A DNA stretch of 64,000 nt from an uncultured Campylobacterales bacterium (GTDB taxonomy: Bacteria; Campylobacterota; Campylobacteria; Campylobacterales; Arcobacteraceae): the NCBI GenBank assembly GCA_947494995.1, contig CANLWY010000001.1, positions 806,001 to 870,000 of the forward strand, read 5' to 3'. Shown here one piece after another: positions 1 to 9,700 of this stretch (position 1 is its first letter; every line of letters starts with the position of its first letter). The notes below the pieces were generated by a model. It was not told where the DNA came from. It was given only the letters and a program-made list of their open reading frames with translations, and searched no databases. The position numbers and the translations under genes were made by a program.

Positions 1-2
1 TA

Positions 3-302
3 GATGCAGAGTTTGACTTTTCATTTGTAATAAAAGAGAGTTTAGATAAACCCTTTATTTATCTTGGAATGATTGCCTTTTCTATTTTGATTTTCATGGC
101 AATAACTTCAACAAAAAAACTTTTTAGAAAGTATAATAAGTATCATAAGTTAGTCTATCTCTCTTTACTCTTAATAACAATACATTTTATAATGGCTCAA
201 AAATCTTTAACAATTTTACAATTTTCTTACATTGCTATTATTTTATTTATAGCATATTGTAAACTTTTACAGCAAATCATACAAAAAAACAGAGTAAATT
301 AA
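3..302 (+). CDS. msrQ: MsrQ haem-binding membrane subunit, C-terminal part (5' end outside window)
   Basis: The frame is open from the first bases of the window and ends at 302, so this is the C-terminal ~99 residues of a larger protein; the ATG at 69 in the ORF track is internal. The pattern KPFIYLG..., then ALTS-like AITSTK, then KYHKLVYLS and a histidine-containing membrane helix (LLITIHFIMA) is that of MsrQ/YedZ, the ferric-reductase-like membrane protein that passes quinone-pool electrons to the periplasmic methionine sulfoxide reductase MsrP. Two to three membrane segments are visible. msrP would be expected upstream, outside the window. The stop codon lies inside the first regulatory repeat of the following sRNA locus. 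Family assignment is by remembered pattern, not by search. Confidence 0.72.
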   Translation, partial: DAEFDFSFVIKESLDKPFIYLGMIAFSILIFMAITSTKKLFRKYNKYHKLVYLSLLLITIHFIMAQKSLTILQFSYIAIILFIAYCKLLQQIIQKNRVN

Positions 303-352
303 CTTTCTGTTAACCTTTTGTTAGATTATTATTAATACTCATCTATTATAAT
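299..352 (+). promoter_or_regulatory. Promoter of sRNA copy 1 with four 11-bp-spaced TTAA repeats (Pho-box-like)
   Basis: TTAAC (299), TTAAC (310), TTAGA (321) and TTAAT (332) begin at exact 11-bp steps. The last ends 10 bp before the -10 TATAAT at 347-352. Direct repeats with 11-bp period placed this way are how PhoB/OmpR-family activators bind; that the regulator is PhoB is inference. Confidence 0.6.
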
Positions 353-358
353 TTTCAT

Positions 359-477
359 ATGGATTAAGAAGACTTGCGAAACCTTCTTAAAATGAATTTA
401 AAAAAATGCGAATTTTTAAGTTTTCAATTTGTTTCCTTGTGTATAAAAAGAGCTCCTTTTTAAGGAGCTTTTTTTTT
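359..477 (+). ncRNA. Candidate small RNA, copy 1 (~118 nt)
   Basis: No coding frame is apparent. From the predicted start about 7 nt after TATAAT, the RNA would contain a perfect 8-bp hairpin (TTAAGAAG ... CTTCTTAA, loop with GCGAAA), a second A/T hairpin (AAAAAT gcg ATTTTT), a single-stranded CAATTTGTTTCCTTGTG stretch suited to pairing with targets, and a strong intrinsic terminator. Copy 2 preserves both stems and changes loop bases. I do not recognise the family; it is too short and differently folded for 6S RNA. Start and end are inferred from promoter and terminator, not measured. Confidence 0.68.
450..477 (+). terminator. Intrinsic terminator of sRNA copy 1
   Basis: GAGCTCC, a TTTTTAA loop, GGAGCT and a run of nine T form a textbook Rho-independent terminator. 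Confidence 0.9.
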
Positions 478-506
478 GGTACTAAAAATTATCTTTTTTA
501 ATTAAA

Positions 507-560
507 TTAACTTTCTGTTAACTTTTCATTACTTTATGATTAATTCTCATCTATTATAAT
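507..560 (+). promoter_or_regulatory. Promoter of sRNA copy 2 with the same 11-bp repeat array
   Basis: TTAAC (507), TTAAC (518), TTACT (529) and TTAAT (540) repeat at 11-bp intervals, with TATAAT at 555-560. The spacing is identical to copy 1 although bases between the repeats differ, which supports the repeats being the selected element. Confidence 0.6.
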
Positions 561-566
561 TTTCAT

Positions 567-685
567 ATGGATTAAGAAGAACCGCGAAACCTTCTTAAAA
601 GAATTTAAAAAAATGCGAATTTTTAAGTTTTCCAATTTGTTTCCTTGTGTATAAAAAGAGCTCCTCATAACGGAGCTTTTTTTTT
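567..685 (+). ncRNA. Candidate small RNA, copy 2 (~118 nt)
   Basis: Near twin of copy 1. The first stem TTAAGAAG/CTTCTTAA is unchanged while its loop changes from ACTTGCG to AACCGCG. The A/T hairpin and the CAATTTGTTTCCTTGTG region are kept with a single added C. The RNA would end at the T-run at 677-685. Having two tandem, individually promoted and terminated copies is typical of sibling regulatory RNAs. Function unknown. Confidence 0.68.
658..685 (+). terminator. Intrinsic terminator of sRNA copy 2
   Basis: GAGCTCC and GGAGCT enclose a TCATAAC-type loop and are followed by nine T. The stem is identical to copy 1 and the loop is different, as expected when the structure is what is selected. 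The remaining bases to 750 hold no evident gene. Confidence 0.9.
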
Positions 686-750
686 ACCCAAATTAAAGGA
701 ATTTTCGCTAACATTCGCCAATGAAAAAACTATCAAGAAATATTAATTAA

Positions 751-2793
751 ATGCCATTATCCAATCTAAATGAAGAACAATTAAGTGCAGCAACCTGTCC
801 AAAAGGTTATAACCTTATTATTGCTAGTGCAGGAACAGGAAAGACTTCAACAATTGTAGGTCGTATTGCAAACTTAATTAACAGCGGAATAAAACCTGAA
901 GAAATATTATTATTAACTTTTACAAATAAAGCTGCTGCTGAAATGGTTGCTAGAGTTGCAAAGTTTTTTGGAAAAGAGACAGCAAAGAAAATTATGGCTG
1001 GAACTTTCCATTCTGTTTCATATAAACTTCTAAAAGAGTTAAATGTAAATATTACATTAAAGCAACCAAGTGAATTAAAAACATTATTTAAGTCTCTATA
1101 TGAAAAAAGAGTATTTTATGATAGAGATGATGAAGCCAATCCATATGATGGTGGGTATTTATATGATTTATACTCTTTATATCTAAATTCAAATGAAGGG
1201 GAAGAGTTTGGTGCTTGGGTATTAGATAAGAATCCTGCACATGAACTTTATACGGCAATTTATGAAGATGTAATTATTGAATTCAATGAGTTAAAAATAA
1301 AATATGGATATGCAAATTTTGATGATTTATTAACAATTATGCTTGATACTTTAAAAGAGAAAGAGTTTGACTTTAAAGAGATTCTTGTAGATGAATATCA
1401 AGATACAAATCCTTTACAAGGAAGATTGTTAGATGCCTTTAGACCCAAGTCTTTATTTTGTGTAGGTGATTATGATCAAAGTATCTATGCTTTTAATGGC
1501 TCAGATATTGGAATTATCTCTACTTTTTCTTCAAGATATGAAGGTGCTGAGGTTTTTACTTTAAGAAAAAACTATCGTTCAAGTAGACCCATTTTAGATT
1601 TAGCAACAAAAGTTATTGAACACAATGAAAGAGTATATGAAAAAAAACTACAAGTAATGAGACATGATGTCTCTATTCCTCCAAAATTATTAGAGTTTAC
1701 TGAACTTTTTCAACAGTATCATTATATTTCAGAACAGATATCAAAAAGTGGTACCCCACATAATGAAATAGCAATTATCTTTAGAAATAATTCTAGTGCT
1801 GATGGTATAGAAGCAAATTTACGTGAATATGGAATTCCAGCAAAAAGAAAAGGTGGAATGTCTTTTTTTGACTCTGTTGAGGTAAAGTTTGTTCTTGATG
1901 TTCTTGTAATGCAATTATCACACAATGATATGATGGCTTTTATTCATGTTTTAGAGCATGGTAAAGGAATAGGAAAGGCTATTGCAAAGGATATTTTTGA
2001 TGCACTTATAAAACTTGGGCATGGTGATATGTTTAAAGGACTTTTCTATCCAGACCCAAATATTAATAATCCATATGAATCAAACAGGGTAAAAAATATT
2101 CAGCTTGGACTTTTTGATGACTTTTTAGAGTTAGGCTCTGTTTCAAAGTTTAAAGATTGTGGTTTTGAAGAGGCTTTTTTATCTAACCCCATACTAAAAC
2201 ATCCAAAACTTTCAGTTGATGGAGCTAAGTATGTATATGATTTTTACCTTCTTATTAAACTTATTAGGAGAACTAAAAATCCTGACTCTTTAGTGACTTC
2301 TATAACTAGTTCTATGATGTACTCAAGAATTAAAGAGTTTCTTGCAACAAAAAGAGCAACACAAAAAGATGGAACTGTAAATGCAATTGCAAAAGCAAAG
2401 GCTTTAGCTAAGTTAAATAGAAAAGTAATGCTTCTAAAACAACTTTCACGTAATTTTAATGATCTATCGAAATTTGTAAATTCAATGATTTTAGGTGGTG
2501 GAGAAATGAGTGAAGGTGATGGGGTGAATCTTCTATCAGTACATGCAAGTAAAGGTTTAGAGTTTAAAGAAGTTTATGTAATAGACCTTATGGATGGACG
2601 TTTCCCAAATAGAAAATTGATGAGTAAGGGTGGAAGTTTAGAAGAAGAGAGAAGACTTTTTTATGTTGCAGTTACAAGAGCAAAGGATGTTTTATATCTA
2701 AGTTTTGCAAAGTTTGACAAAATTAAAAAAATGGATTTTGTGGCAAGTCCTTTTCTCAAAGAAGCAGGTTTAATAAAGTCTACACCTGAATAA
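751..2793 (+). CDS. UvrD/Rep (PcrA)-family superfamily 1 DNA helicase
   Basis: A 3'-5' ATP-dependent DNA helicase of the UvrD/Rep/PcrA type, acting in repair and in clearing replication forks. All SF1A motifs are readable in order: Walker A AGTGKTS near residue 27, TFTNKAAAEM (Ia), DEYQDTN (Walker B) near 220, GDYDQSIYAF (III), NYRSS (IV), LSVHASKGLEF (V) and EEERRLFYVAVTRAK (VI). At 680 residues it matches the family's usual length. It has its own upstream region behind the sRNA terminator and no strong Shine-Dalgarno; a nine-codon ORF (721-750) stops immediately before the ATG. Whether it is the uvrD, rep or pcrA orthologue cannot be decided from sequence alone. Confidence 0.93.
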   Translation: MPLSNLNEEQLSAATCPKGYNLIIASAGTGKTSTIVGRIANLINSGIKPEEILLLTFTNKAAAEMVARVAKFFGKETAKKIMAGTFHSVSYKLLKELNVNITLKQPSELKTLFKSLYEKRVFYDRDDEANPYDGGYLYDLYSLYLNSNEGEEFGAWVLDKNPAHELYTAIYEDVIIEFNELKIKYGYANFDDLLTIMLDTLKEKEFDFKEILVDEYQDTNPLQGRLLDAFRPKSLFCVGDYDQSIYAFNGSDIGIISTFSSRYEGAEVFTLRKNYRSSRPILDLATKVIEHNERVYEKKLQVMRHDVSIPPKLLEFTELFQQYHYISEQISKSGTPHNEIAIIFRNNSSADGIEANLREYGIPAKRKGGMSFFDSVEVKFVLDVLVMQLSHNDMMAFIHVLEHGKGIGKAIAKDIFDALIKLGHGDMFKGLFYPDPNINNPYESNRVKNIQLGLFDDFLELGSVSKFKDCGFEEAFLSNPILKHPKLSVDGAKYVYDFYLLIKLIRRTKNPDSLVTSITSSMMYSRIKEFLATKRATQKDGTVNAIAKAKALAKLNRKVMLLKQLSRNFNDLSKFVNSMILGGGEMSEGDGVNLLSVHASKGLEFKEVYVIDLMDGRFPNRKLMSKGGSLEEERRLFYVAVTRAKDVLYLSFAKFDKIKKMDFVASPFLKEAGLIKSTPE

Positions 2794-2806
2794 AAAACAG
2801 AAGAAG

Positions 2807-2842
2807 TGACAAAATGTCAAAAATTTGACACGTTTTTTGACA
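2807..2842 (+). promoter_or_regulatory. Cluster of overlapping TGTCA/TGACA inverted repeats
   Basis: TGACAaaaTGTCA (2807-2819) overlaps the perfect palindrome TGTCAAA-AA-TTTGACA (2815-2830), and a third TTGACA half-site lies at 2837-2842, just before TAGAAT (2852-2857), a possible -10. The layout resembles an operator for the downstream small gene. The regulator is unknown. Confidence 0.4.
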
Positions 2843-2854
2843 TTTTCTTTATAG

Positions 2855-2877
2855 AATACCTAACGAAGGTAGGTATT
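2855..2877 (+). promoter_or_regulatory. Hairpin enclosing the ribosome-binding site of the next gene
   Basis: AATACCTA and TAGGTATT form a perfect 8-bp stem whose 7-nt loop (ACGAAGG) holds the only purine-rich Shine-Dalgarno candidate. The ATG follows 2 nt later. Folding could gate translation. Confidence 0.4.
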
Positions 2878-2879
2878 TT

Positions 2880-3218
2880 ATGTCAGAAAGAACAATTTCC
2901 CAAATAAGTAGAATGATTTCAACAGATTTTCAAGTATTGTTTAATAGTGATAAGTTATCCAATGAGATTGATTGTGCAATCATTGAAGTTAAAAAAATAC
3001 ATAAAAAAGAAGAAGAGAGAAAATGTATTCTTGAAAAAGAACTTTTTTTATTAAAAAAAGAGTATAAAAAAATCTCTTTATTAAATTCTTCATCTCAAGT
3101 AAAATTTCAAGAAAAAAGAGATTTTTTCAATGGACATTTAGATCAAATAAATATTAATATTAGTAAATTAGAAAAATTTATTCATATTTTAAAATCTAAG
3201 AAAAATAAGCTCTTGTAA
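2880..3218 (+). CDS. Small coiled-coil protein of unknown function
   Basis: 112 residues, highly charged, no signal peptide or membrane segment. Residues about 35-75 (KKIHKKEEERKCILEKELF and onwards) and 85-108 have heptad-like leucine/isoleucine spacing, so a coiled coil is likely. I do not recognise a family. It is a single gene between the helicase and valS, preceded by the TGTCA operator-like cluster and a hairpin over its ribosome site, so tightly controlled expression is a reasonable inference. Length, clear start and regulatory context make it more likely real than spurious. Confidence 0.6.
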   Translation: MSERTISQISRMISTDFQVLFNSDKLSNEIDCAIIEVKKIHKKEEERKCILEKELFLLKKEYKKISLLNSSSQVKFQEKRDFFNGHLDQININISKLEKFIHILKSKKNKLL

Positions 3219-3347
3219 TTGTATGTTAGTAAATCTAACATACTAGGAAAACTCATCTCATCTAACAATAAAATAAACTTTTTTTCGATATAATCGCGAA
3301 TATTTTTAAACATACACAACGATAATCAACAATAGGGAACTAATATT

Positions 3348-5966
3348 ATGAGTAATAAATACGAACCATCAAAGGTAGAGGATAACTATTATAAAATCTG
3401 TGAAGATAGAGGTTACTTTGAAATCGATGGAAACAAAGATATTCAAGAAGAGGGTAAAAACTTTTCAATTATGATGCCACCACCAAATGTAACAGGAAGT
3501 TTACATATTGGACATGCACTTACTTTTACATTACAAGATATTATTACTAGATATAAAAGAATGGATGGGTTCAAAACTCTTTGGCAACCAGGGACTGATC
3601 ATGCAGGTATTGCAACTCAAAATGTAGTTGAAAAACAACTTTTAGCTGAAGGTACAACCAAAGAAGAGATTGGTAGAGAAAAGTTCTTAGAAAGAGCTTG
3701 GCTTCAAAAAGAGACTTCTGGTGGAAATATTGTACACCAAATGAGAAAACTAGGTGTTACACCAGCTTGGAAAAGAGAAAGATTTACAATGGATGAAGGT
3801 CTTAAAGAGGCTGTAAAAGAAGCATTTGTAAGTCTATACAATGATGGTCACATTACTCAAAATAATTATATGGTAAATTGGTGTACTCATGATGGTGCAT
3901 TATCAGATATTGAAGTTGAACACGAAGAAGTAAATGGTAAATTCTACCACATGATTTATAAGTTTGCTGATGGTTCTGGGGAACTTCAAGTTGCAACAAC
4001 AAGACCTGAAACATATTTTGGGGATACTGCTGTAATGGTTCACCCTGATGATGAAAGATATACTCATATCGTTGGAAAAGAAGTATTACTACCATTAACT
4101 GATAGAAAAATCAAAGTTATTACAGATTCTCATGTTGATATGGAGTTTGGAACAGGTGTTGTAAAAGTAACTCCTGCACATGACCAAAATGACTACGAAG
4201 TAGGTAAGAGACACGATTTAGAGTTTATTAAGTGTTTTGATGAAGCTGGTATTTTAAATGAATACTGTGGAGAGTTTGCTGGACTTGAAAGACTAGAAGC
4301 TAGAAAACCTATTGTTGAAAAGTTAGAAGCTGAAGGTTATATTGTAAAAATTGAAGAGCATTCACATCAAGTAGGACACTGCTATAGATGTAAAAATATT
4401 GTTGAGCCATTTATTTCTCAACAATGGTTCTTATCTGAAAAAGTTGCACAATCTTCAATCGCGAAAACAAAAGCACATAATAACTTCCACCCGCAACATT
4501 GGATTAATTCATATACTGCATGGATGGATGAGTTAAGACCTTGGTGTATTTCTAGACAGTTATGGTGGGGACATAGAATTCCTGTATTTACTTGTGATTC
4601 TTGTAATCATCAATGGGCAGATCAAGCAGATGAGCCAGAAGCTTGTCCAAAGTGTGGTGAAAAACACTATACTCAAGATCCAGATGTTTTAGATACTTGG
4701 TTCTCATCTGCTTTATGGGCTATGTCACCATTAGGTTGGGGAAATAACAACAAATTACCAGAACTATATAATTTAGAACAAGATATGAAAGACTTCTATC
4801 CCAACTCATTACTTATTACTGGTTTTGATATTATGTTCTTCTGGGTTGCTAGAATGATGATGATGGGTGATCACTTCCAAGGTGAGTTACCATTTAAAGA
4901 TATCTATATGCATGCACTAGTACGTGATGAACATGGGGCTAAAATGTCTAAATCAAAAGGGAACGTAATTGACCCACTTGATATGGTAGAAGAGCATTCT
5001 GCTGATATTATTAGATTTACACTTGCTTACCTTGCAGTTCAAGGAAGAGATATTAAGCTTGGAGCTAAGAACTTAGAGCAATTTAGAAACTTTACAAACA
5101 AACTTTATAATGCATCTAATTTCTTAACATTAAATGTTGATACATTCTCTGACTTAAAAGATATTCAGATTCAAACTGCACTTGGAAAGTATATGCAATC
5201 AAGATTATCTCATGCTGTTGAAGAAGTGAGAGTTGCTTTAGAAGCATTCAAATTTAATGAAGCAGCTTCAATTTTATATAAATTTGTATGGACTGAGTTT
5301 TGTGATTGGGGTATTGAGTACTCTAAAGCTTCAAAAGAGTCTATTTCTGAGCTTGGTGCTATTTTCAAAGAGACTTTAAAACTAGTATCTCCATTTATGC
5401 CATTTATTTCTGATTACTTATACCACAAGTTATCAGGTAGTTCATTAGAAGAGGGCGCGCCTTCTCTTATGGTTACAAACTTCCCTAAAGATATTGCAAA
5501 AGATACAGAAGTTGAAGCAATGTTTGAAATCATTGAAGAAGCAATTACAGCTCTTAGACGTGCAAAAGTAATCATTGATATGGGTAACTCTAAAATTGCA
5601 AAAGCTTATGTAAAATTAGACAAAGCAATTGATACACAATTAGCTAAACCATTTATTGAAAAACTTGCAAAAGTTGAGGATATTGAGTTTGTTGATGCAA
5701 AAGTTGAAAACTCTATTACAGATGTATCTGATAACTTAGAGGTTTATTTACCAACAAGTGAGATTGATATGTCTCCAATTATTGATAAACTTACTAAACA
5801 AAAAGAAAAAGTTGAAAAAGAAGTAAATAAGTTAAAGGGAATGCTTTCAAATGAAAGATTCGTAGCAAATGCTCCAGAAGCAGTAGTTACTGAAAATAAA
5901 CAAGCGCTGTCTGATGCAGAAGCTAAATTAGAGAAAATAGAAAACGAATTAAAAGCTATTTCATAA
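3348..5966 (+). CDS. valS: Valine--tRNA ligase
   Basis: Class I aminoacyl-tRNA synthetase charging tRNA-Val in the cytoplasm. Residues about 45-57 carry PPPNVTGSLHIGHA (HIGH motif) and AKMSKSKGNVIDP (KMSKS) is near residue 530. The editing domain follows the first half of the Rossmann fold. CDSC and CPKC pairs in the central region form a zinc ribbon. The C-terminus is the family's coiled-coil tRNA-binding arm (QKEKVEKEVNKLKGMLSNE). 872 residues is normal for the bacterial enzyme. The ATG follows a weak AGGGAAC ribosome site. The lipoprotein gene downstream begins 10 nt after the stop and is probably cotranscribed. Confidence 0.98.
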   Translation: MSNKYEPSKVEDNYYKICEDRGYFEIDGNKDIQEEGKNFSIMMPPPNVTGSLHIGHALTFTLQDIITRYKRMDGFKTLWQPGTDHAGIATQNVVEKQLLAEGTTKEEIGREKFLERAWLQKETSGGNIVHQMRKLGVTPAWKRERFTMDEGLKEAVKEAFVSLYNDGHITQNNYMVNWCTHDGALSDIEVEHEEVNGKFYHMIYKFADGSGELQVATTRPETYFGDTAVMVHPDDERYTHIVGKEVLLPLTDRKIKVITDSHVDMEFGTGVVKVTPAHDQNDYEVGKRHDLEFIKCFDEAGILNEYCGEFAGLERLEARKPIVEKLEAEGYIVKIEEHSHQVGHCYRCKNIVEPFISQQWFLSEKVAQSSIAKTKAHNNFHPQHWINSYTAWMDELRPWCISRQLWWGHRIPVFTCDSCNHQWADQADEPEACPKCGEKHYTQDPDVLDTWFSSALWAMSPLGWGNNNKLPELYNLEQDMKDFYPNSLLITGFDIMFFWVARMMMMGDHFQGELPFKDIYMHALVRDEHGAKMSKSKGNVIDPLDMVEEHSADIIRFTLAYLAVQGRDIKLGAKNLEQFRNFTNKLYNASNFLTLNVDTFSDLKDIQIQTALGKYMQSRLSHAVEEVRVALEAFKFNEAASILYKFVWTEFCDWGIEYSKASKESISELGAIFKETLKLVSPFMPFISDYLYHKLSGSSLEEGAPSLMVTNFPKDIAKDTEVEAMFEIIEEAITALRRAKVIIDMGNSKIAKAYVKLDKAIDTQLAKPFIEKLAKVEDIEFVDAKVENSITDVSDNLEVYLPTSEIDMSPIIDKLTKQKEKVEKEVNKLKGMLSNERFVANAPEAVVTENKQALSDAEAKLEKIENELKAIS

Positions 5967-5976
5967 GGAATCCAAA

Positions 5977-6735
5977 ATGGTAGTAAGAAATCTTATTTTA
6001 GTATTTGGTTTATTACTACTATTTAGTGGTTGTTTACCAAAAAGTGAAGATGTTCAAACAGCTTTTCAAACAAATGCTGCAACAACAATAAAAAATGACC
6101 AAAAGAGACTACAATCTTTACTCCTAAAGTTTAAAAAGAAATTAGATTTAAGAAATCCTAAGGCTTTTAATAAACAAAATATATACAAAATAAACTCTTT
6201 AATAAAAGATTCAAATACAAAATTTTTTTTAAAATACAAAAATACAGTTCTTGAAAATTATAAAGACTATTTACAAATAGCATTTTCTAAAGATGAAATA
6301 TCAATGAGAAATGATTATCTTATTTTAGGTATTTACTATTTAATAGATAGTGCTTATGATTTTGATACTTCTTATAAAGTTGCTGCATTAGAGTATGATA
6401 AACATACTCTAGATATTCTCTATAAAAATCTTCAAATTATAAAATGGAAAATTAAATCTAATAAAGATTTAAATGGGGATTATCTTTTTCTTACTTGGCA
6501 AAATAATTGGCAAGTAGAACTTGATAAAAGATTAAGAGCTGATGAAAACTTTTCATATGAAAAATTAAATGAACTTAAATATATAAAAGAGAAAAAAGAA
6601 AGTATCTTAGATTCGTCAAACTTCTCTTTTGAAGTAGTTTTAACTCAAATGATTGATAGTGCAGAAAACTCTTTAAGAGCTTTGGGAGAAGAACCAAAAG
6701 AGCTTACTGTTAAGGCTATGTTTTTATTCTTATAA
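5977..6735 (+). CDS. Putative lipoprotein of unknown function
   Basis: 252 residues with a lipoprotein signal peptide: a hydrophobic stretch followed by the lipobox LFSGC at about residues 15-19. The mature part is lysine-rich and predicted helical, with no motif I recognise. The start is well supported by AAGGA 6 nt upstream, 10 nt after valS, so it is likely expressed with the synthetase. It converges on the RND gene with 12 nt between stops. Most likely an anchored periplasmic protein; no specific function is proposed. Confidence 0.75.
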   Translation: MVVRNLILVFGLLLLFSGCLPKSEDVQTAFQTNAATTIKNDQKRLQSLLLKFKKKLDLRNPKAFNKQNIYKINSLIKDSNTKFFLKYKNTVLENYKDYLQIAFSKDEISMRNDYLILGIYYLIDSAYDFDTSYKVAALEYDKHTLDILYKNLQIIKWKIKSNKDLNGDYLFLTWQNNWQVELDKRLRADENFSYEKLNELKYIKEKKESILDSSNFSFEVVLTQMIDSAENSLRALGEEPKELTVKAMFLFL

Positions 6736-6747
6736 AAAGAGAAAGAT

Positions 6748-9700
6748 TTAATCTTGCCCTTTTAGTTTATGTGAAATTGAGTATATAACTGGTAGATATA
6801 GTAAGTTTAATACTGTCCCCCATAAAAGACCAAATCCCAGACCTATTGCTATAGGTTGGAAGATAACTGCTTGACCTGTTGGGAAGAAAATTAATGAACT
6901 CATACCAATAAGTGTTGTAATAGTTGTTAAAATAATTGGTCTAAATCTTTTTGTTGCTCTTAAAAATACATCTTTTAAAGTTTTTGCTTTTTTAAGATAA
7001 GTCATCATAATAATACCATCATTTATAACAACTCCTGCAAGTCCTAATGCTCCTATCATAGATGGCATTGATAAATTTAAGCCCATGATTTTGTGACCTA
7101 TCAAAACACCAAGAAGAGAAAAAGGAATAACACTCATTAAAATAAAAGTCTCTCTAAATGAGTTAAATAGATAAAGCATTGCAAGCATTATTAAAATTAC
7201 TGCTAATCCACTTGCTAGTAGCATATCTTGTTTTAAAGATTTTTGTTTTTCAGCTTCACCTTTAAATACAAGTCTTACTCCAGAGTTCTTGACTTTATCA
7301 GTTATTGGTTGTAATTTTTCAATCACTTCATTTGCTGTTATAATATCCGGGTCAACATTTGCAAAGACATAAAAGTTTTTTTGTGCATCATCTTTTACAA
7401 GCTGTTCAAAACCTCTAATTATATTAAAATCAACAATTTGGTTTAAAGATATAAAGGTTCCATCTTTTAATGGTATTTCTAAGTTTTTGAAGTTCTCAAA
7501 ATCGTCTTTATTTAGACTCTCTATTTTTATATCCAACATATCTGTTGCATCAAAAGTAACACCTTTTTTCTTTGATAGATACATATTTGATAAATATGAA
7601 CCTATAAAGGCTTCATCTATACCTAGTTGTTCTCCATAAGAGTTAACTTTTACTTTGATTTCATCTACACCAAATTTTAAAGAGTTTGAAGCTGATTTAA
7701 TTCCCTTCATATTTTCAAGCTCTTTTTGTAGTAGTTCAATACCATTTATAATTTTTTCATTATTATCAGACACTAGTCCTATTTTTATATCTGCTTTTAC
7801 AGGACCTACTTTTTTCTCTAAAACTACAATTTCTGCTAAATCATATTTTTCTTTATATTCTCTTTTTTCAATAAATTTCTTAAGTTTTTTAGCTATTTTT
7901 CTAGATTTTTCAGTTCTTGTTCTTCCTTCTTCATCATAATAAAAACTTAAATAAGGAGTTACATATTTATCTAAAAAGTTTGCTGCTTTTAGTTTCTGAA
8001 GTTCTACCGTCATATACATTACATAAGGGTATCTTTCAGTATTATTTCCTGTATCTCTTCTAAAACCAGCAACAGAGTCAATACTTTTTATAAAGAATTT
8101 ATCACTTTTCTTCATCATATCTGCTTCAATCTCTTGAACTATTTTAAAAGCATCTTCAAGTTTAGTATTTTCATTTGCTTTAATAGATATTTTTACATCA
8201 GTAGCATCAAATTTTGGAAACATTTGAAATTTTGAAGTTTTAATTGCCATTACTGTTGCTATAGGAACAGCAATAATAAAAATTAATAAAAATGTCTTTT
8301 TCCAATCCATAAAAAAGTGTAAAATAGAGTTATAGATTCTATTTGGTCTTTCCCAAGATGTAACTTTTGCTTTATTTTTAAGCATATGTGCTGCATGAAT
8401 TGGTAAGAAAATAAAAGATTCAATAAGTGAAGCAACAACTAACGCTGATAGAGCAATAGGAATTAACTTCATAACTTCTCCCATTGTTCCACTAATCATT
8501 AAAATAGGTAAAAATGAGAAAAGAGTTGTAATTGACGCAACTGTAACAGGTTTTACCATCTCTTTTGCACCCATCACAGCTGCTTCTTTAGGAGGATAAC
8601 CTTCTTCAATATATTGTTGAATATTTTCACTTACAACAATGGCATCATCAACAACAATACCGATTGCAATCAATACTCCAACAAGGGAGATCATATTTAT
8701 AGTATATCCACTAAAATACATATAAATTGCTGCAATTACAAAGGAAGTTGGTATTCCAATTGCAATAATTGCAGACATTCTAAAGTTGATTAAAATCATT
8801 ACAAGAATAGTAATTAAAATGATTCCAAGCATAATATTTGATACTACAATATTAAGTCTATCTAAAATTCTTTCACTATTATCATCGGCAATAGAGATTT
8901 TTATATCAGGATTTTTTTCATTTAGTTTAGGCAGGATTTTTTTTATATCTTGTGCAATAACAATTGCATCAGCTGTTTCACTTTGCTCAACTGCTAATGA
9001 TAGGGCATTTTCACCATTAAAAGAGTATTTTGTAGAAGAATCTTCATACTTTTTTGAGATAAATGCAATATCTCTTAAATAGATATTGGAGTTTCCTATT
9101 TTAACTAAAGTGTTAGCAAAATCTTCTGCTGTTTTTGCTCCATTGAATGTTGAAATATAGTAGTGTTTACTTCCACCTTCTATTTTACCAACAGGAAAGA
9201 TATATGAAAGTGTTGAAATAGCTGAAAAAACTTCATTCTTATTCAGATTTAAGGCTTCAATTTTTTTATTATCTAAAAGAACTTCATAGTATTTATCAGA
9301 ATCACCATAAATAGTAATATCATTCACTCCATCTACACTTAAAAGTTTACTTTTTAGTTCATCTGCAAAGGGTTTTAGTTCATCTGTAGAGTATTTATCA
9401 GAAGTTAAAGTAATATCTATAAGTGACCTAGAACGGGTTAAAACATTTACCGTAGGTTCATCCATGTCTGAGGGTAAGTTTGATTTTACAAGAGCAATAG
9501 CATCTTTCATTCTATTAGCTTCATTGTATTTTTCTTTACCTTTTTTTAGTTCAACTACAATTGAGAAACTTCCTGGACTAATTACTGTTGTCATAGCGTC
9601 AATACTGTCTAGGTTTTTAATATTATCTTCTATTTCACTTACAGCCATTCTATCTAGAATATCAACTGAAGCTCCAGTGTATGATCCTTTTATTGAAATC

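Larger units (their letters stand above)
299..685 (+). repeat. Tandem direct duplication of a ~180-bp promoter-RNA-terminator unit
   Basis: Two units, about 299-477 and 507-685, are offset by exactly 208 bp and align almost base for base from the TTAACTTTCTGTTAAC start through TATAAT to the terminator T-run. Differences are concentrated in loops and spacers, while stems, the -10 and the upstream repeats are kept. This argues for functional maintenance rather than a very recent copy. Confidence 0.9.

Noticed and set aside
359-685. 6S RNA or another housekeeping RNA
   Set aside because: The units are only ~118 nt, have terminal intrinsic terminators and lack the long bulged rod of 6S RNA; tandem duplication with separate promoters also argues against it.
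721-750. Nine-codon ORF directly before the helicase ATG
   Set aside because: No ribosome site and no recognisable attenuation structure; such short frames are expected by chance in AT-rich DNA.
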